Numbered from the stretch's first letter, positions 33,651-42,956 are shown. The stretch is 64,000 nt of DNA from Streptomyces fumigatiscleroticus (GCF_014647975.1 NZ_BMQF01000008.1:186001-250000); one strand, 5' to 3'. Notes: generated by a model not told the origin, from the sequence alone. A program made the numbers and translations.

Positions 33651-34664
33651 CTACGACGACTCGCGCACCACCAGTTCCGTCGGCAGCGTCAGCTGCCGGC
33701 GCTCGGCACCGTGGCGCGTGATGTCGATCAGGATCCGGGCCATCGTCCGGCCCAGTTCCTCCACCGGCTGACGGACCGTGGTCAGCGGCGGGTTGGTGTG
33801 GCGGGCGAGGATGGAGTCCTCGAAACCGACGACGGCGACATCGTCGGGCACCTGCCGTCTCTGGCGGCGCAGTTCGGCCAGGGCGCCGACGGCCATGAGG
33901 TCCGAGGCGGCGAAGACGGCGTCCAGATCCGGCGCACGTTCAAGAAGCGAACGCATCGCTCGACGGGCCCCCTCCTCGGTGAAGTCACCGGCCTCGACCA
34001 GGGATTCGTCGGCCCGCAGCCCTGCCTTGCGGTGGGCGTCGCGCCACCCGGCGAGCCGGCTCCGGCCGACGTCCATGTCGAGCGTGCCGGTGATGGTGGC
34101 GATGCGGCGGCGGCCCCGGTCCATCAGGTGGCGGACGGCCGCGGCGGCACCCCCGGCGTTGTCGGAGTCGACGTAGCTGAGCCGCTCCCGCTCGTCGCGG
34201 CGCCCGGCCAGCACGGTGGGCAGCCCCATCTCCTCCAGCATGCCGGGCAGCCGGTCACGCGCGTGGACCGAGACCAGCAGCACACCGTCGACCCGGCGGG
34301 TCGCCACCGTCTCGGCCAGCTGGTCCCGCTCGAACTGGTCGCGGACGAGCGTCAGTTGCAGCTGGGTCCGGGTGTCGGCGAGGGCACCGCTCACGCCGCG
34401 GATCAGGGCGGCGAAGAACGGCTCCGCGCCGAGCCGGCTCTCCGACTCCGGGATCACCAGGGCCACCGCGTCGGTGCGGCTGGTCACCAGGCCGCGGGCC
34501 ACGGAGTTGGGGACGTAGTTCAGCTCCTTGATCGCCGCCAGGACGCGCGCGCGGGCATCGGCGCTGACGAGTTCCGAGCCGTTGATGACGCGGGACACCG
34601 TGGTCCGCCCCACCCCGGCGCGGGCGGCGACGGTTTTGATCGTGGGCTGGCGGTTCCCTGTCAT
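33651..34664 (-). CDS. cebR: LacI-family regulator, CebR-like
   Basis: A 337-residue repressor. The helix-turn-helix and hinge are at 8-60 (IKTVAARAGVGRTTVSRVIN, then AIKELNYVPNSVARGL), followed by a periplasmic-binding-like effector domain to the end. It is divergent from a cebEFG-bglC type gene set, the position of CebR, the cellobiose-responsive repressor of streptomycetes. ATG at 34664 has GGGAGGG upstream. The three operators in the divergent region differ from the canonical CebR box in their centre, so it may be a CebR paralogue with shifted specificity. The symbol is given for the family, not as proof of orthology. Confidence 0.8.
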   Translation of the reverse strand: MTGNRQPTIKTVAARAGVGRTTVSRVINGSELVSADARARVLAAIKELNYVPNSVARGLVTSRTDAVALVIPESESRLGAEPFFAALIRGVSGALADTRTQLQLTLVRDQFERDQLAETVATRRVDGVLLVSVHARDRLPGMLEEMGLPTVLAGRRDERERLSYVDSDNAGGAAAAVRHLMDRGRRRIATITGTLDMDVGRSRLAGWRDAHRKAGLRADESLVEAGDFTEEGARRAMRSLLERAPDLDAVFAASDLMAVGALAELRRQRRQVPDDVAVVGFEDSILARHTNPPLTTVRQPVEELGRTMARILIDITRHGAERRQLTLPTELVVRESS

Positions 34665-34812
34665 GTGTCCCTCCCGGCGGCCCTCCCGGCGGCCCCCGCC
34701 GCGGATGTGACCAGCGGCAATTGTGGCAGACGCCGCGGCGACGTCAGCACCCCGCCGGGGTCGCGAGGCGAAGGCCGGGCGCCCGGTTCGGCAACGAAAT
34801 GTTTTCAAGTCA

Positions 34813-34818
34813 TTGACA
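34813..34818 (+). promoter_or_regulatory. probable -35 element of the sugar-binding protein promoter
   Basis: TTGACA, a perfect -35 hexamer, lies 175 bases before the start codon and about 35 bases before the first of the three operators. I do not see a strong -10, so the exact start is uncertain; an operator-bound repressor would cover the expected start region. Confidence 0.5.
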
Positions 34819-34853
34819 TGACCGTTCGCTGCCACGAGTCTTCCATCGACCGG

Positions 34854-34911
34854 TGGGCACGTTCCCACCTCCAAATGGGCACGTTCCCACCGTTCGATGG
34901 GTACGTTCCCA
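34854..34911. promoter_or_regulatory. three operators of the form TGGGNACGTTCCCA at exact 22-base spacing
   Basis: TGGGCACGTTCCCA at 34854-34867 and 34876-34889, and TGGGTACGTTCCCA at 34898-34911. All start 22 bases apart, two turns of the helix, so three repressor dimers would sit on the same face. They have the TGGG/CCCA ends of the CebR box (TGGGAGCGCTCCCA) but a central ACGT instead of GCGC. They lie between the divergent regulator and the binding-protein gene. Confidence 0.85.
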
Positions 34912-34987
34912 CCGCTCGTCATGCCGCCCAGGACATCGCCTACAGCGCCACTTCTGTACGTCAGCGCCGTCGCTTGGAGGAAGAGAC

Positions 34988-36301
34988 ATGAGCACTGTTC
35001 ACGGATCACTGCGCACAAGAGTGGTCGCGGCCGTCGCGGCCGCCGGTGCCCTCGCGCTCGTCGTCGGCTGCGGAGGCAGTGACGACTCGGTGACGGGCGG
35101 CGGCACGAAGGACGGCAAGGTCACCATCACCATGGGCATGTACGGCGTGATGGGCTTCAAGGAGACGGGCCTGCTGGAGCAGTACGAGAAGGAGCACCCG
35201 AACGTCGACATCAAGGCCGAGGTGGCCGGCGACGAGCAGACCTATTACACCGCTCTTCAGACCAGGCTGGCCGCGGGCAAGGGCCTCAAGGACATCCAGG
35301 GCATCGAGATCGGCCGTGCCAAGGAGATCGTCGACACCCAGGCCGGCAAGTTCGCGGACTTCTCCGACGTGGCCGGCACCGACCACTTCCTGCCGTGGAA
35401 GCAGTCCCAGATCACCACCGAGGACGGCAAGGTACTGGGCCTGGGCACCGACATCGGCCCGATGGCCGTCTGTTACCGCAAGGACTACTTCGAGAAGGCC
35501 GGACTGCCCACCGACCGCGAGGAGGTCGCCAAGCTGTGGGAGGGCGACTGGAAGAAGTACGTCGAGGTCGGCCGCACCTTCAAGAAGGACTTCAAGGGCG
35601 GTGACGTGGCGTACATGGACGCGGCCAGCGGCCTGTTCAACGCCATGGTCTACGGCTACCCCGAGCAGTACTACAACGCCCAGGGCGACCTGATCTACGA
35701 CTCGAACCCGGCCGTCAAGGAGGCCTGGAACCTCGCCGCCGACGCCGCCGAGGACGGTCTGACCGCCAAGCTCCGCCAGTTCCAGCCGGGCTGGGACCCC
35801 GGCCTGGCCAACGGCACGTTCGCCACGGCCGTCTGCCCGGCCTGGATGCTCGCCCACATCAGCGAGAAGGCCGGCGAGGCGAACAAGGGCAAGTGGGACG
35901 TGGCCAAGGCTCCCAAGGGCGCCAACTGGGGCGGCTCCTTCTTCGGTGTGGTCGAGCAGAGCCCGGTGAAGGAGGAGGCCAAGAAGCTCGTGGCCTGGCT
36001 GACCGCACCGGAGCAGCAGGCGCACATCTTCCAGAAGCTGGGCAGCGTCCCGTCCTCGCAGAAGGCGCTGGACAGCCCCGAGGTGAAGAACGTCAAGTCC
36101 GAGTACTTCGACAACGCCCCGATCGGCCAGATCTTCGGCGAGGCCGCCCAGGAGATCCCGGTCAAGCAGGTCCTCGGCCGCAAGGACGGCACGATCAAGG
36201 ACACCTTCTCCCAGGGGCTGGCCCTGATCGAGCAGGGGGACGCCTCGCGCGACGAGGCCTGGAAGACCACCGCGGGGCGCATCGAGAAGGCGGTCGGCTG
36301 A
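34988..36301 (+). CDS. cebE: cellobiose/cello-oligosaccharide-binding lipoprotein, CebE-like
   Basis: A 437-residue extracellular binding protein, family 1. The lipobox is LALVVGCGGS (Cys about 27). The mature part has VTITMGMYGVMGFKETGLLE and DIQGIEIGRAKEIVD, typical of CebE. It captures cellobiose or longer oligosaccharides for the two permeases that follow. ATG at 34988 follows GGAGGAAG. First gene of the operon, under the three phased operators. Confidence 0.85.
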   Translation: MSTVHGSLRTRVVAAVAAAGALALVVGCGGSDDSVTGGGTKDGKVTITMGMYGVMGFKETGLLEQYEKEHPNVDIKAEVAGDEQTYYTALQTRLAAGKGLKDIQGIEIGRAKEIVDTQAGKFADFSDVAGTDHFLPWKQSQITTEDGKVLGLGTDIGPMAVCYRKDYFEKAGLPTDREEVAKLWEGDWKKYVEVGRTFKKDFKGGDVAYMDAASGLFNAMVYGYPEQYYNAQGDLIYDSNPAVKEAWNLAADAAEDGLTAKLRQFQPGWDPGLANGTFATAVCPAWMLAHISEKAGEANKGKWDVAKAPKGANWGGSFFGVVEQSPVKEEAKKLVAWLTAPEQQAHIFQKLGSVPSSQKALDSPEVKNVKSEYFDNAPIGQIFGEAAQEIPVKQVLGRKDGTIKDTFSQGLALIEQGDASRDEAWKTTAGRIEKAVG

Positions 36302-36397
36302 CCCCTCGCCCCTCCGGCCGCCCGGGCCCGCCCGCACCTCCCCGGCGGACGGGCCCGGGCCCGGCCCACACCCCCTGCTCCGAAGGAAGGAAGTCCG

Positions 36398-37390
36398 GTG
36401 GCCACCTCCATCACCACTCCGACCGGCGAGGGACGCCGAGGACCGTCCCTGGGGCCGGACGGCGAGGACACGGGCCGGCGGCGCGGCGCGCTGCTGCACC
36501 GGCTGGACCTCAAGGGCGCGCCGTACGCGTTCGTCGCGCCGTTCTTCGTCGTGTTCGCCGCGTTCAGTTTCTACCCCCTCCTCTACACGTTCTGGATCTC
36601 CCTGCACCGAGTCGAACTGGCCACCCTGAACGTCAAGGAGTGGGTGGCGTTCGACAACTACGTCGAGCTGTGGAACGACGACCGGTTCTGGAACGCGCTG
36701 CTCAACACCTTCACGATCGGTGTCATCTCCACGGTGCCGCAGTTGCTGATGGCACTCGGCCTGGCCCACCTGCTCAACTACCGGATGCGCGGCTCGCTCT
36801 TCTTCCGCGTCGCCTCGCTCGTCCCCTACGCCACCTCGGTCGGCGCCGCCGCCCTCGTCTTCACCATGCTCTTCGAGCGCGACTTCGGCATGATCAACTG
36901 GATGCTCGGTCTGGTCGGCCTGGACCCGGTGAACTGGGAGGCCGACAAGTGGCCCGCCCAGCTCGCGATCTCGACCATCGTCATCTGGCGCTGGACCGGC
37001 TACAACGCGCTGCTCTATCTGGCCGCCATGCAGGCCGTCCCCGCCGACCGGTACGAGGCCGCCGCCATCGACGGCGCCTCCCGCTGGAGGCAGTTCACCA
37101 ACGTCACCGTGCCGGGGATCCGCTCCACCATCGTCTTCACCATCGTGCTGTCCACCATCGGCGCCACCCAGCTGTTCGGCGAGCCGCTGATCTTCGGGCA
37201 GGGGCCCAACGGCGTGACCGGCGGCGCGGACAACCAGTACCAGACGCTCGGTCTGCTGCTGTACGAGGAGGGCTGGAAGAACTACCAGATGGGCCGTTCG
37301 GCGACCGTCGCCTGGGCGATGTTCCTGCTGCTCGTCCTGGTCTTCGTGGCCCAGCGTCTCATCAAGCGCCTGCGTTCCCGTCCGTCCTGA
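36398..37390 (+). CDS. cebF: sugar ABC transporter permease, CebF-like
   Basis: A 330-residue MalF-type permease with six helices and EAA loop YEAAAIDGASRWRQFTNVTV. It pairs with the CebG-like permease. GTG at 36398 follows GAAGGAAGG. There is a 96-base GC-rich gap after the binding-protein gene, a place where transcription may be attenuated so that binding protein is made in excess. Confidence 0.88.
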   Translation: MATSITTPTGEGRRGPSLGPDGEDTGRRRGALLHRLDLKGAPYAFVAPFFVVFAAFSFYPLLYTFWISLHRVELATLNVKEWVAFDNYVELWNDDRFWNALLNTFTIGVISTVPQLLMALGLAHLLNYRMRGSLFFRVASLVPYATSVGAAALVFTMLFERDFGMINWMLGLVGLDPVNWEADKWPAQLAISTIVIWRWTGYNALLYLAAMQAVPADRYEAAAIDGASRWRQFTNVTVPGIRSTIVFTIVLSTIGATQLFGEPLIFGQGPNGVTGGADNQYQTLGLLLYEEGWKNYQMGRSATVAWAMFLLLVLVFVAQRLIKRLRSRPS

Positions 37391-37410
37391 CGTCCCGACC
37401 TGGAGTCTCC

Positions 37411-38352
37411 ATGACCACAGACAGCCTCCCGGTCCGCACGGACGGACCGGCCCTGACCGCCTCGAAGAAGAGCGCGTCGAGGAAGACCTCCGCCCGTGGT
37501 GGCCGTCGCCGGCTGCTGGGCCAGCGCGCCGGCCGCCAGCACCACGCGGGCCCGCTCGCCTACGTCCTGCTGGCGATCACGGCGATCCTGTCGCTCTTCC
37601 CGCTGTACTGGACGATGGTGGCGGCCTCGACCGACAACACCCGCGTCAGCCAGACGCCACCGCCGTTCCTGCCCGGCCCGAACCTCTTCAGCAACCTCGC
37701 CCGCGCCTGGGACGAGGCGGCGATGGGCAAGGCAATGATCAACAGCACGATCGTGGCCGGTGTCATCGCCCTGTCCACCGTCATGTTCGCGACGCTGGCC
37801 GGGTTCGCCTTCGCCAAGCTGCGGTTCAAGGGCCGCAACGTGCTGCTCATGCTGGTGATCGGCACCATGATGGTGCCGCCGCAGCTCGGCGTCGTACCGC
37901 TGTTCATGATGATGTCCGAGCTGGGCTGGACGCAGGAGCTGCCCGCCGTCATCTTCCCCACCCTGGTGAGCGCGGTCGGCGTCTTCTTCATGCGGCAGTA
38001 CCTGTCGGAGGCGCTGCCGGACGAGCTGGTCGAGGCCGGCCGCGTGGACGGCGCGCACTCGCTGCGGATCTTCTGGAGCATCGTGCTGCCCGTGGCCCGC
38101 CCCGCGATGGCGGTCCTGTTCATGATCACGTTCGTGCACGCCTGGAACGACTTCTTCTGGCCGTTCGTGGTGCTCGACATGACCAACCCGACGGTCCCCG
38201 TCGCCCTCACCCAGCTCAGCGCCGGCTACATCAGGGACCAGTCCCTGATCATGGCGGGCGCGCTGCTCGGCACGCTTCCGCTGCTGGCGATGTTCGTCGT
38301 CTTCGGCCGCCAGATCGTCAGCGGGATCATGGCGGGCGCCGTCAAGGGCTGA
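37411..38352 (+). CDS. cebG: sugar ABC transporter permease, CebG-like
   Basis: A 313-residue MalG-type permease with six helices and EAA loop LVEAGRVDGAHSLRIFWSIV. The first 45 residues form a basic cytoplasmic lead (KKSASRKTSARGGRRR). It completes the membrane part of the importer. No ATPase gene is in the operon; in streptomycetes the shared ATPase MsiK, encoded elsewhere, serves such importers. Confidence 0.88.
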   Translation: MTTDSLPVRTDGPALTASKKSASRKTSARGGRRRLLGQRAGRQHHAGPLAYVLLAITAILSLFPLYWTMVAASTDNTRVSQTPPPFLPGPNLFSNLARAWDEAAMGKAMINSTIVAGVIALSTVMFATLAGFAFAKLRFKGRNVLLMLVIGTMMVPPQLGVVPLFMMMSELGWTQELPAVIFPTLVSAVGVFFMRQYLSEALPDELVEAGRVDGAHSLRIFWSIVLPVARPAMAVLFMITFVHAWNDFFWPFVVLDMTNPTVPVALTQLSAGYIRDQSLIMAGALLGTLPLLAMFVVFGRQIVSGIMAGAVKG

Positions 38353-38393
38353 GCCCGCCAGCACCGTAACCACTCCCACCCGAGAGGACTTAC

Positions 38394-39836
38394 GTGGTCA
38401 CCGCAGCACAGCAGCAGACCCCGTCCGCCCCGGACGCCTCCCGCACCTTCCCCGAGGACTTCCTCTGGGGTTTCGCGACCGCCGCGTACCAGATCGAGGG
38501 AGCCGTCGCGGAGGACGGCCGTACGCCGTCCATCTGGGACACCTACGCCCGCACACCGGGCCGGGTCCGCAACGGCGACACCGGTGACATCGCCACCGAT
38601 CACTACCACCGCTGGCGCGAGGACGTCGCCCTGATGGCCGAACTCGGCGTCGGCGCCTACCGCTTCTCCCTCGCCTGGCCGCGGATCCAGCCCACCGGCC
38701 GCGGCCCCGCCGTGCAGAAGGGGCTCGACTTCTACCGCCGTCTCGTCGACGAACTGCTGGAGAAGAACATCCAGCCCGTCGCCACCCTCTACCACTGGGA
38801 CCTTCCGCAGGAGCTGGAGGACGCGGGCGGCTGGCCGGAGCGCGTCACCGCCGAGCGGTTCGCCGACTACGCGGCCCTGGCCGCCGACGCCCTCGGTGAC
38901 CGGGTGAAGACCTGGACCACCCTCAACGAGCCCTGGTGCAGCGCCTTCCTCGGCTACGGCTCCGGTGTGCACGCCCCCGGCCGCACCGACCCGGTCGCCG
39001 CCCTGCGCGCCGCCCACCATCTCAACCTGGCCCACGGCCTGGCCGTCCAGGCGGTGCGCGACCGCGTCCCCGCCGGCGCCCGGTGCTCGGCCACCCTCAA
39101 CATCCACCATGTACGCCCGCTCACCGGCAGCGACGCCGACACCGACGCGGCCCGCCGCATCGACGCGCTGGCCAACCGGGTGTTCACCGGACCGATGCTG
39201 CGCGGCGCCTACCCGGAGGACCTGCTCAAGGACACCGCCGCCCTGACCGACTGGTCCTATGTCCGGGACGGCGATCTGCCGGTGATCCACCAGCCGCTGG
39301 ACTTCCTCGGCGTCAACTACTACTCGCCCACCCTCGTCTCCCGGGCCGACGGCAACGGCTCCCACACCTCGGACGGGCACGGCAACAGCACCCACAGCCC
39401 GTGGCCGGCCGCCGACGAGGTCGCCTTCCACCAGCCCCCGGGCGACACCACCGCCATGGGCTGGGCCGTCGACCCGAGCGGCCTGTACGAGCTGCTGCGG
39501 GGGCTGGCCTCCGACTTCCCCGGACTGCCGCTGGTCGTCACGGAGAACGGCGCCGCGTTCGACGACTACGCCGACCCCTCCGGCAACGTCAACGACCCCG
39601 CCCGCATCGCCTATCTCCGCGGCCATCTGGCCGCCGTCCACCAGGCCCTCGCGGACGGAGCGGACGTACGCGGGTACTTCCTGTGGTCGCTGCTGGACAA
39701 CTTCGAGTGGGCGCACGGCTACAGCAAGCGCTTCGGTGCCGTCTACGTGGACTACCCGACCGGCACACGTATCCCCAAGGCCAGCGCCCGCTGGTACTCC
39801 CAGGTGGTTCGCACCGGCGTCCTGCCCGGCGCCTGA
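38394..39836 (+). CDS. bglC: GH1 beta-glucosidase, BglC-like
   Basis: A 480-residue family 1 beta-glucosidase. Acid/base Glu179 is in TTLNEPW and the nucleophile Glu384 in LVVTENGAAF; the substrate-binding FLWGFATAAYQIEGA opens the domain. No signal peptide, so it hydrolyses imported cellobiose inside the cell to glucose. GTG at 38394 follows GAGAGG. It is 41 bases after the CebG-like gene and ends the operon, the standard order cebE-cebF-cebG-bglC. Confidence 0.92.
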   Translation: MVTAAQQQTPSAPDASRTFPEDFLWGFATAAYQIEGAVAEDGRTPSIWDTYARTPGRVRNGDTGDIATDHYHRWREDVALMAELGVGAYRFSLAWPRIQPTGRGPAVQKGLDFYRRLVDELLEKNIQPVATLYHWDLPQELEDAGGWPERVTAERFADYAALAADALGDRVKTWTTLNEPWCSAFLGYGSGVHAPGRTDPVAALRAAHHLNLAHGLAVQAVRDRVPAGARCSATLNIHHVRPLTGSDADTDAARRIDALANRVFTGPMLRGAYPEDLLKDTAALTDWSYVRDGDLPVIHQPLDFLGVNYYSPTLVSRADGNGSHTSDGHGNSTHSPWPAADEVAFHQPPGDTTAMGWAVDPSGLYELLRGLASDFPGLPLVVTENGAAFDDYADPSGNVNDPARIAYLRGHLAAVHQALADGADVRGYFLWSLLDNFEWAHGYSKRFGAVYVDYPTGTRIPKASARWYSQVVRTGVLPGA

Positions 39837-39912
39837 CACCGCGCCTGACACCGACGGGAGCATCAGGCCCGGTACGGCACCCCATCGCCGCCCCGCACGG
39901 TGCCGCACCGCG

Positions 39913-39954
39913 AGCCCGCCCCGCGTCCCGCTCCCGCGGGACCCGGGGCGGGCT
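39913..39954. terminator. hairpin terminator after the bglC-type gene
   Basis: Long GC-rich hairpin with AGCCCGCCCCG and CGGGGCGGGCT arms and an inner GTCCCGC/GCGGGAC stem. It lies between the convergent GH1 and ferredoxin-like genes. Confidence 0.75.
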
Positions 39955-39981
39955 GGGACGACCGGCCGGGCCGTCGAGCGC

Positions 39982-40380
39982 TCACTCCTCCACGGTCCGC
40001 CGTACGCGCCGGGACGGGGAGAAGACGTACAGACCGAGGATGTCGGGCGGTTCGGCGAGTCCCGGGCCACCGGCCCGTACCCACGTCACGATGTCCCCCG
40101 TCGCGTCCGGATCGTTGACCAGCCCGAGCCAGACCGGCCGCCCGCCCTCGGCCCGTCCGGCCGCCGACGGCTGTACCACGACGACGTTGGCGTGTTCGCA
40201 CGCGTCCAGGCAGTTCACCGCGCGGACCTGCGCGACCGGGGCCAGCGCGGCCTTGAGCGCGGCGAGTTGGGCGGCGTGGTCGACGCCGGGAACCTTGGCC
40301 GTGCCGCAGCAGCAGCCGCGGCACACGGTCACCGTGCACCGGGTGGCCGCCCCATCGGTGGGAGTCTTCCGCGGGCTCAC
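39982..40380 (-). CDS. (2Fe-2S) ferredoxin-like small protein
   Basis: A 132-residue thioredoxin-fold ferredoxin-like protein. Cysteines are clustered at CRGCCCGT near the N-terminus, with a second pair in VNCLDACEHANVVVV, the spacing of thioredoxin-like 2Fe-2S proteins. The GTG at 40380 overlaps the stop of the P-type ATPase as GTGA; an ATG at 40398 inside the ATPase gene is possible. Coupling suggests a metal- or redox-related job next to the metal pump, such as sensing or buffering iron/cobalt; that is inference. Confidence 0.8.
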   Translation of the reverse strand: MSPRKTPTDGAATRCTVTVCRGCCCGTAKVPGVDHAAQLAALKAALAPVAQVRAVNCLDACEHANVVVVQPSAAGRAEGGRPVWLGLVNDPDATGDIVTWVRAGGPGLAEPPDILGLYVFSPSRRVRRTVEE

Positions 40381-42356
40381 CCGGCGCACCGCTTCCATGC
40401 GGTCTCGCGCAGCAGCCGCAGGCCGTTGAGGCCGACGACGACGGTGGAGCCCTCGTGGCCCGCGACACCGAGCGGCAGGGGCAGCTCGCCGGCGAGGTCC
40501 CAGACGACCAGGCCCGCGATGAAGACACCGGCGACGACCAGGTTCTGCACGACGAGCCCGCGGGCCCGTCGCGACAGGGAGATCACGGCGGGCACGGTGG
40601 CGAGTTCGTCGCGGACGACGATCGCGTCGGCGGTCTCCAGGGCGAGGTCGGAACCCGCCCGGCCCATGGCGACACCGGTGTGCGCGGCGGCCAGCGCCGG
40701 GGCGTCGTTGACGCCGTCACCGACCACCAGCACCTTGCGTCCGGCGCCCTCCAGGTCCCGTACCGCGCTCACCTTCTGCTCCGGCAGCAGCCCGGCGCGC
40801 ACGTCGGTGATGCCGGTCTCGGCGGCGAGGCGGGCCGCGGCACGCGGGTTGTCCCCGGTGAGCAGTACGGGCGCGGCGCCGGTCAGGGCCGTCAGCGCGG
40901 CGACGGTGGCGGGCGCGTCGGCCCGCGGGCGGTCCGCGACGGCGAGCAGGCCCGCCGGCCGGCCGTCCACGGTGACCAGCACCGCGGTACGGCCCTCCTC
41001 CTCCAGCTCACCGGCGAGCACGGCCGCGCGGGCGGAGTCCGCGTCCGTCGCTCCGGCCAGCAGCCGGGCCGGGGCACCGACCACCACGACACGGCCGTCG
41101 ACGGTGGCCGTCACCCCGACGCCGGGCGTCGCGGCGAAGTCCTCCGCGACCGGCAGCGCGAGCCCCCGCTCGTGCGCCGCGTCCACGACGGCCCGCGCCA
41201 GCGGATGCTCGCTCGGATGCTCCGCGGCGGCCGCGAGGACCAGCAGCTCCTTCTCGTCCGACCCGCATCCGGTCAGCGGCCGGACGCCGGTGAGCCGCGG
41301 GGTGCCCTCGGTGAGCGTGCCGGTCTTGTCCAGCGCCACGGCGTCGACCTGCCCGAGCCGCTCCATGACGACGGCCGACTTGACCAGTACGCCGTGCCGT
41401 CCGGCGTTGGCGATGGCCGACAGCAGCGGCGGCATGGTGGCCAGCACCACCGCGCACGGCGAGGCCACGATCATGAAGGTCATGGCCCGCAGCAGCGCGT
41501 CCGTGAGCTCCGATCCGAAGGCGAGCGGCACGAGGAACACCGCGAGCGTCGCCGCCACCATGCCCAGCGAGTAGCGCTGTTCGACCTTCTCGATGAAGAG
41601 CTGGGTGGGCGCCTTGGTCTCGGACGCCTCCTGCACCATCCGCACGATCCGGGCGATCACCGTGTCCGAGGCGTCGCGCTCGACGCGGACGCGCAGGGCG
41701 CCGGTGCCGTTCAGCGTGCCCGCGAAGACCTCGTCGCCCCGCTCCTTGGCGACGGGCAGCGGTTCCCCGGTGATGGTCGCCTGGTCGACGTCGCTCGCCC
41801 CGTCGAGCACCCGGCCGTCGGCGCCGATCCGCTCGCCGGGCCGTACGAGGACCGTGTCGCCGACGGCCAGGCGTTCGACGGCGACGGTCTCCTCGCGCCC
41901 GTCGGTGCCGAGCCGGGTGGCGGTAGCCGGCGCCAGGTCGAGCAGACCGCGCACGGAGTCGGCGGTCCTGGCGGTGGCCAGCGCCTCCAGCGCGCCGGAC
42001 GTGGCGAAGATGACGATCAGCAGCGCGCCGTCCATGACCTGCCCGATCGAGGCGGCCCCGAGGGCGGCGACGACCATCAGCAGGTCGACGTCGAGCGTCC
42101 GCTCCCGCAGCGCCCGCAGCCCGGCCCGGGCCGGTTCCCAGCCGCCGGCCGCGTAGGCGAGCGCGTAGAGCGGGCCCCAGGACCACGCCGGGGCACCGGC
42201 CAGTTGCAGCGGCAGGGCGAGGAGGAAGAAGACGGTCGCGGTCGCCGCCCAGCGCGCTTCGGGCAGCGCCAGGACCCGGGTACGGCGCCGGGGCGCCCCG
42301 GCGCCGCGCGGGGGCGCGGGCGAGCCGGTCGGGAGGGGAGCGAGGGTGGAGGTCAT
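40377..42356 (-). CDS. P1B-4 type heavy-metal (Co/Ni/Fe) exporting ATPase
   Basis: A 659-residue P-type ATPase. The phosphorylation site DKTGT has Asp343; the TGE actuator motif is in ATITGEPLP; the hinge is VVGDGVNDAPAL. The metal-binding helix motif is SPC at 299-301 instead of the CPC of copper and zinc pumps, and the last helix has HEGSTVVVGLNGLRLL. SPC plus HEGxT marks subgroup P1B-4, exporters of cobalt, nickel or ferrous iron. It has no N-terminal metal-binding domain. The divergent ArsR gene is its likely metal sensor. The promoter element TATGGT ends about 7 bases before the ATG, so the transcript may be leaderless. Confidence 0.9.
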   Translation of the reverse strand: MTSTLAPLPTGSPAPPRGAGAPRRRTRVLALPEARWAATATVFFLLALPLQLAGAPAWSWGPLYALAYAAGGWEPARAGLRALRERTLDVDLLMVVAALGAASIGQVMDGALLIVIFATSGALEALATARTADSVRGLLDLAPATATRLGTDGREETVAVERLAVGDTVLVRPGERIGADGRVLDGASDVDQATITGEPLPVAKERGDEVFAGTLNGTGALRVRVERDASDTVIARIVRMVQEASETKAPTQLFIEKVEQRYSLGMVAATLAVFLVPLAFGSELTDALLRAMTFMIVASPCAVVLATMPPLLSAIANAGRHGVLVKSAVVMERLGQVDAVALDKTGTLTEGTPRLTGVRPLTGCGSDEKELLVLAAAAEHPSEHPLARAVVDAAHERGLALPVAEDFAATPGVGVTATVDGRVVVVGAPARLLAGATDADSARAAVLAGELEEEGRTAVLVTVDGRPAGLLAVADRPRADAPATVAALTALTGAAPVLLTGDNPRAAARLAAETGITDVRAGLLPEQKVSAVRDLEGAGRKVLVVGDGVNDAPALAAAHTGVAMGRAGSDLALETADAIVVRDELATVPAVISLSRRARGLVVQNLVVAGVFIAGLVVWDLAGELPLPLGVAGHEGSTVVVGLNGLRLLRETAWKRCAG

Positions 42357-42373
42357 GCCCCACACCATACAGG

Positions 42374-42411
42374 AACGCATGAAGAAGCATTCATACGTCC
42401 ATGGATGCGTT
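42374..42411. promoter_or_regulatory. divergent operator/promoter of the ArsR-metal pump pair
   Basis: Two nested dyads lie in the 72-base gap between the start codons: AACGCAT (42374-42380) with ATGCGTT (42405-42411), and ATGAA (42379-42383) with TTCAT (42390-42394). ArsR/SmtB-type sensors bind such AT-rich repeats. TAGGAT at 42416-42421 can serve as the -10 of the ArsR gene. Confidence 0.65.
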
Positions 42412-42428
42412 TCCGTAGGATGAGGACC

Positions 42429-42809
42429 ATGGGCCACGGAGCTGACGCCACCACCACCGCCACCGCACGCGAGCGCCTCGAGACCGTGGGCGCCGCCGAC
42501 GTGGCCGCCACCCTCCAGGCCCTCGCCACCCCGTCCCGCCTGCGGATCCTCGCCCGCCTCCAGGAAGGCCCGTGCGCGGCGACCGAACTGGCCGACGCCG
42601 TCGGCATGGAGCAGTCCGCCTGCTCCCACCAACTGCGCCTGCTGCGCAACCTCGGCCTGGTCTCCGGCGAGCGCCGCGGCCGCTCGGTCATCTACGCCCT
42701 GTACGACAACCATGTCGCCGAACTCCTGGAACAGGCCCTCTACCACGTGGAGCACCTGCGCCTCGGCCTCCGGGACAACCCGGCGCAGGCTCCGGCCGAG
42801 GCCCGCTAG
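42429..42809 (+). CDS. ArsR/SmtB-family metal-responsive repressor
   Basis: A 126-residue winged-helix repressor: LQALATPSRLRILARLQEG, then ELADAVGMEQSACSHQLRLL as recognition helix, and the wing GERRGRSVIYALYD. The C-terminal helix has DNHVAELLEQALYHVEHL with the Asp/His pairs that bind metals at the alpha-5 site in zinc, cobalt or nickel sensors. It is divergent from the P1B-4 pump it probably controls. ATG at 42429 is 8 bases after a TAGGAT -10, so the message may be leaderless; an ATG 9 bases earlier is in frame. Confidence 0.9.
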   Translation: MGHGADATTTATARERLETVGAADVAATLQALATPSRLRILARLQEGPCAATELADAVGMEQSACSHQLRLLRNLGLVSGERRGRSVIYALYDNHVAELLEQALYHVEHLRLGLRDNPAQAPAEAR

Positions 42810-42956
42810 AGCGCGGCCCTCCCCGACCGGGACCACCGGATCCGCGGCCGCGCGGCTCGGCTCCGCATCCCGGCCGGCTCCGGCCCCGACACCCCCGCCT
42901 CGCCCATCGCAGCGGCCGCAGAGCCGCGGAACCACGGGCGCCGCGTGCGCACAGGA

